64,000 bases of DNA. Source: DASQZK01 sp963732905 (GTDB lineage Bacteria; Bacteroidota; Bacteroidia; Bacteroidales; GCA-2748055). The stretch lies in the NCBI GenBank assembly GCA_963732905.1, contig CAVTBM010000007.1, positions 186,001 through 250,000 on the forward strand, given 5' to 3'. Below the pieces are notes generated by a model. The model worked only from the letters and a program-made list of their open reading frames with translations, did no database searches and had not been told where the DNA came from. Of this stretch, positions 61,380 through 64,000 are shown piece by piece. A program made the translations under genes and the position numbers. How positions within the stretch are numbered: the stretch's first letter is position 1; the number at the start of each line of letters is the position of its first letter.

Positions 61380-63245
61380 ATGCCAAAGTTATCAGTTGTT
61401 ATCATTACCTATAACGAGGAAAAAAATATCGGTCGCTGCCTGGAATCGGTTTACGATATTGTCGATGATATCGTCGTGGTGGATTCCTATTCAACCGACA
61501 GTACAGGTGAAATTGTAAAATCTTACGGCGGCAGGTTTATACCGCATGTTTTTGAAGGACATATCGAGCAGAAAAACTGGGCTATTACCCAGGCGAAATA
61601 CCCACACATCCTTTCCCTCGATGCCGATGAGGTGCTTTCTCACAGGCTTAAAGACTCTATTCTGGGAGTCAAGGAAGATTGGAAATATGACGGATACTAC
61701 TTCAATCGCCTCACCAATTACTGCGGGAAATGGATCCGTCATACCAGCTGGTATCCGGCCAGGAAGATGAGACTCTGGGACTCCAGGAAGGGGAAATGGG
61801 GAGGGATCAATCCTCATGACAAATTTAAACTTGAAAAGGGAGCCACAAAGAAGTTTTTGAAGGGGGATCTGCTACATTATTCGTATTATACCATTAATGA
61901 ACATGTTGAACAGATCAATAAGTTCTCGTCCATTGTAGCTATGGCGTATTTCAGGGAAAACCGGAAATCCAGCTATTTTAATATTGTTTTTCATCCGATC
62001 TGGAGGGTGTTCCGCGACTATTTTATCAAGCTCGGCTTCCTGGATGGATTCTACGGTTTGGTCATCAGTGTGAATGCGGCCCATGAGACCTTTCTGAAAT
62101 ATATTAAACTGCGGAACCTTTACAAAGAAAAGGCTGTTTCAGCAAGGAACCGGATATGTTTCTTCAATAGTGTGAAATCATGGGGCGGTGGTGAAAAATG
62201 GCATCTGGATATTTCCAGGAAGTTATATTCGAAGGGATACCAAGTCATGCTGTTGTCACATCCGCATAGCGAACTCCACCGCAGAGCAGAAAAATCCGGC
62301 ATCGATTACCGCGGGATCCGGGTATCGAATCTCTCCTTTCTCAACCCGTTTAAAATATTCCGCATATTCCATCTTCTCCGGAAGGAAAATGTAGGAACCA
62401 TCATCCTTAACCTGTCGTCTGATCTGAAGGTGGCCGGAATAGCGGCGAAACTGGCGGGGGTAAGGAACATCATTTACCGCCGGGGAAGTGCCATTGCCAT
62501 CCGGAATACATGGCTCAACCGCTTTCTCTATCGCGAAGTGGTCACGGATATCATTGCCAATTCTGAAGAAACCAGCCGCACCATCCTTCAGAATAACCAT
62601 AAACTCGTGCCCAGGGAAAAGATCAAGATCATTTACAATGGTATCGACCTGGATATTTATGATCAACTGAAGAGAAAACCACTCTATACCAGGAAGAATG
62701 GGGAAATCGTAATTGGAAATGCCGGCCGGTTGTCGGAAGAGAAAGGCCAGATCTACATGATCGAACTGGCAGCCAACCTGAAGAAGAAAGGGCTGAACTT
62801 CAGGGTTATCATCGCGGGTACCGGGAAACTCAAGTCGAAACTCAGGAAATATGCCAGATCGCTGGATGTCGTAGATGAAGTGATATTTCTTGGCTTCGTG
62901 GATAACATAAAAAATTTCACGACCAGCATCGACATCTTTGTCCTTACCTCTCTTTATGAAGGATTTGGCTACGTGCTGGTTGAAGCCATGGCAGAAAAAA
63001 AACCGGTCGTCGCTTTCGATATCCACAGCTCGGCAGAGATCATCCGTGACGGCGAAACCGGGTACCTGGTGGAGAAAGCGAATGTTGAAGATCTGACCCG
63101 GAGGATCGAACAGCTGATGTCGGACCAGAAACTAAGGAATGCAATGGGGGAGAAAGGCCGGCAGAGAGTTGAGGAAATCTTCACCTTCACAGAAACCCTT
63201 AGCAAGGTGGAAGCCCTTATCAGGAAAGGCATGGAAGTATTATAA
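61380..63245 (+). CDS. Two-domain glycosyltransferase (GT2 fused to GT4)
   Basis: 621 aa. Residues 1-250 are a WaaE/KdtX-like GT2: LSVVIITYNEEKNIGRCLESV, DDIVVVDSYSTDST, ILSLDADEVLS with the DxD motif. Residues 258-621 are a GT-B GT4: GGGEKWHLDISRKLYSKGY, IVIGNAGRLSEEKGQ and LTSLYEGFGYVLVEAM with the E-x7-E motif. Two sugar transfers in LPS core or polysaccharide assembly are implied. The next gene, on the other strand, is a lipid A-type acyltransferase, which supports an LPS role. Confidence 0.9.
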   Translation: MPKLSVVIITYNEEKNIGRCLESVYDIVDDIVVVDSYSTDSTGEIVKSYGGRFIPHVFEGHIEQKNWAITQAKYPHILSLDADEVLSHRLKDSILGVKEDWKYDGYYFNRLTNYCGKWIRHTSWYPARKMRLWDSRKGKWGGINPHDKFKLEKGATKKFLKGDLLHYSYYTINEHVEQINKFSSIVAMAYFRENRKSSYFNIVFHPIWRVFRDYFIKLGFLDGFYGLVISVNAAHETFLKYIKLRNLYKEKAVSARNRICFFNSVKSWGGGEKWHLDISRKLYSKGYQVMLLSHPHSELHRRAEKSGIDYRGIRVSNLSFLNPFKIFRIFHLLRKENVGTIILNLSSDLKVAGIAAKLAGVRNIIYRRGSAIAIRNTWLNRFLYREVVTDIIANSEETSRTILQNNHKLVPREKIKIIYNGIDLDIYDQLKRKPLYTRKNGEIVIGNAGRLSEEKGQIYMIELAANLKKKGLNFRVIIAGTGKLKSKLRKYARSLDVVDEVIFLGFVDNIKNFTTSIDIFVLTSLYEGFGYVLVEAMAEKKPVVAFDIHSSAEIIRDGETGYLVEKANVEDLTRRIEQLMSDQKLRNAMGEKGRQRVEEIFTFTETLSKVEALIRKGMEVL

Positions 63246-63380
63246 GTCTAAGAAATCGAGGTCACCTTGTTCCTGTTGTAGGTCTCAAACAATGGAGCAA
63301 AAAGGTAAGCAGTGGCAAAATCCCTTCATCATGCTAACCTCCGGCTTTAAGGATAGCAACTTTGGATTTCCCTTTTCGGA

Positions 63381-64000
63381 TCATTCGGTGTATACTGCTT
63401 TTGGAATATATTTGGCCTTCTCGTGCTTCCACCGGTTATGCGTCCATAACCAGAATTCCGGATACTCCCTGATATTTTCCTCAAGAAGCTGGTGAAATCT
63501 CTCGGTGATTTCAAAGACGTCAGTCTTGTCCGGATCATCGAACATCGGAATGAACTCGACTTCATAATAGCCGCGCTTAACGGGAATAATTTTATAATAT
63601 ACCACAGCCAGTCCGAGCTTTTTGGAGATTTTTTCCGGACCGAGGATCACTGGCGTGTCCTGGTTCATGAAAGTTGTCCAGTGCTGGATCTGTGCCCATC
63701 GCGGCCTTTGATCGGAAAGAAACATGGTGAGGGTGGGAACGTGATCTTTGCTATACCGGCTTATAGATTTGAAAATTTTTTCCATGGCCACCGTCTCAAC
63801 ACCAAACCTCTCCCGGTTCCGCTTAATAAGCTGGTCAACGTAGGGATTATGTAATGGTTTGTAAATAGCCAGAATTTTATGCCGTAAAAATAAAGGCATA
63901 AGTGATGCCCATTCCCAATTGCCGTAATGCCCGAATATCAGGGCTATACTCTTTCCCTGCCTGAACAGTTCATTGCATACCTCAGGATTTCGGAATATAT
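63381..64000 (-). CDS. LpxL/HtrB-family lipid A acyltransferase (partial, 5' end outside window)
   Basis: The frame runs through the window edge; the visible part is about 206 codons. Upstream of the first internal methionine (63899) the frame continues with IALIFGHYGNWEWASLM, matching the H-x4-(D/E) catalytic motif of the family (HFGNWE type). Later come LSDQRPRW, YYKIIPVKRGYYEVEF and EYPEFWLWTHNRWK, all typical. It adds a secondary acyl chain to lipid A at the inner membrane. It converges with the glycosyltransferase gene. Confidence 0.92.
   Translation of the reverse strand, partial: IFRNPEVCNELFRQGKSIALIFGHYGNWEWASLMPLFLRHKILAIYKPLHNPYVDQLIKRNRERFGVETVAMEKIFKSISRYSKDHVPTLTMFLSDQRPRWAQIQHWTTFMNQDTPVILGPEKISKKLGLAVVYYKIIPVKRGYYEVEFIPMFDDPDKTDVFEITERFHQLLEENIREYPEFWLWTHNRWKHEKAKYIPKAVYTE

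Noticed and set aside
1253..64000. tRNA, rRNA or tmRNA genes
   Set aside because: The gene-free stretches were read for cloverleaf or conserved rRNA words and none was found.

Overview
The window is chromosomal DNA from a member of the Bacteroidota, most likely a Bacteroidales-type anaerobe not far from Bacteroides/Marinilabiliales. The evidence is a type A T9SS sorting domain, a MurF-alanine racemase fusion, futalosine-route menaquinone synthesis (MqnE), a class II thymidine kinase, N-terminal anti-sigma-like modules, and several promoters of the Bacteroidota form TTG-N17..23-TAnnTTTG. No plasmid, phage, IS transposase, CRISPR, rRNA or tRNA gene was found.

Layout. 0-5.3 kb: end of a probable sigma-factor gene, a membrane TPR protein, SSB, then a complete three-gene biotin-dependent acyl-CoA carboxylase. 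5.3-10.1 kb (minus): PASTA protein, T9SS cargo, RluD, Ddl. 10.3-18.6 kb (minus): MqnE with a FAD oxidoreductase, a GT-C/TPR membrane glycosyltransferase, rpmH, rsmG, an ECF sigma factor and a GT2. 19.3-21.5 kb: tgt and an LptF/G permease. 22.9-24.8 kb: a second carboxyltransferase plus biotin carrier with no biotin carboxylase. 25.9-29.0 kb: a small membrane-anchored protein and a TonB-dependent receptor. 29.8-52.2 kb: a carbohydrate island. 52.3-64 kb: housekeeping genes (ispE, dnaB, HAD phosphatase, rsmI, tdk, murF-alr) and envelope genes (GT2-GT4 fusion, LpxL-like acyltransferase cut by the window end).

The carbohydrate island is the most notable system. A DeoR-type regulator sits between a divergent kinase/aldolase pair (FGGY kinase, DhnA/LsrF-type class I aldolase) and a run of close-packed genes: class III aminotransferase, Gfo/Idh/MocA dehydrogenase, FucI/AraA-like isomerase, FucP-like MFS permease, lipoprotein gamma-glutamyltransferase-like Ntn hydrolase and a GH30-like hydrolase. 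Four more secreted or lipoprotein carbohydrate-active proteins and two glycosidases (GH78 rhamnosidase, GH5-like) flank it. It has the regulator-permease-isomerase-kinase-aldolase logic of deoxyhexose catabolism, but the aminotransferase, dehydrogenase and Ntn hydrolase are not part of the known fucose or rhamnose routes, so an amino- or amide-substituted sugar is a reasonable hypothesis.

The second striking feature is the intergenic DNA between 18.6 and 33.1 kb and at 47.6 kb. It holds three satellite arrays (61, 51 and 96 bp periods), two of which share a triplicated 9-mer CACAGATTN, a dispersed CTTCGGCT(T/G)CGCTCAGGG family that forms a MITE-like element at 47.6 kb, near-perfect hairpins, an inverted repeat pair flanking the TonB receptor region, and short minisatellites. 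The gene assignments come from reading translated motifs, not from database searches.
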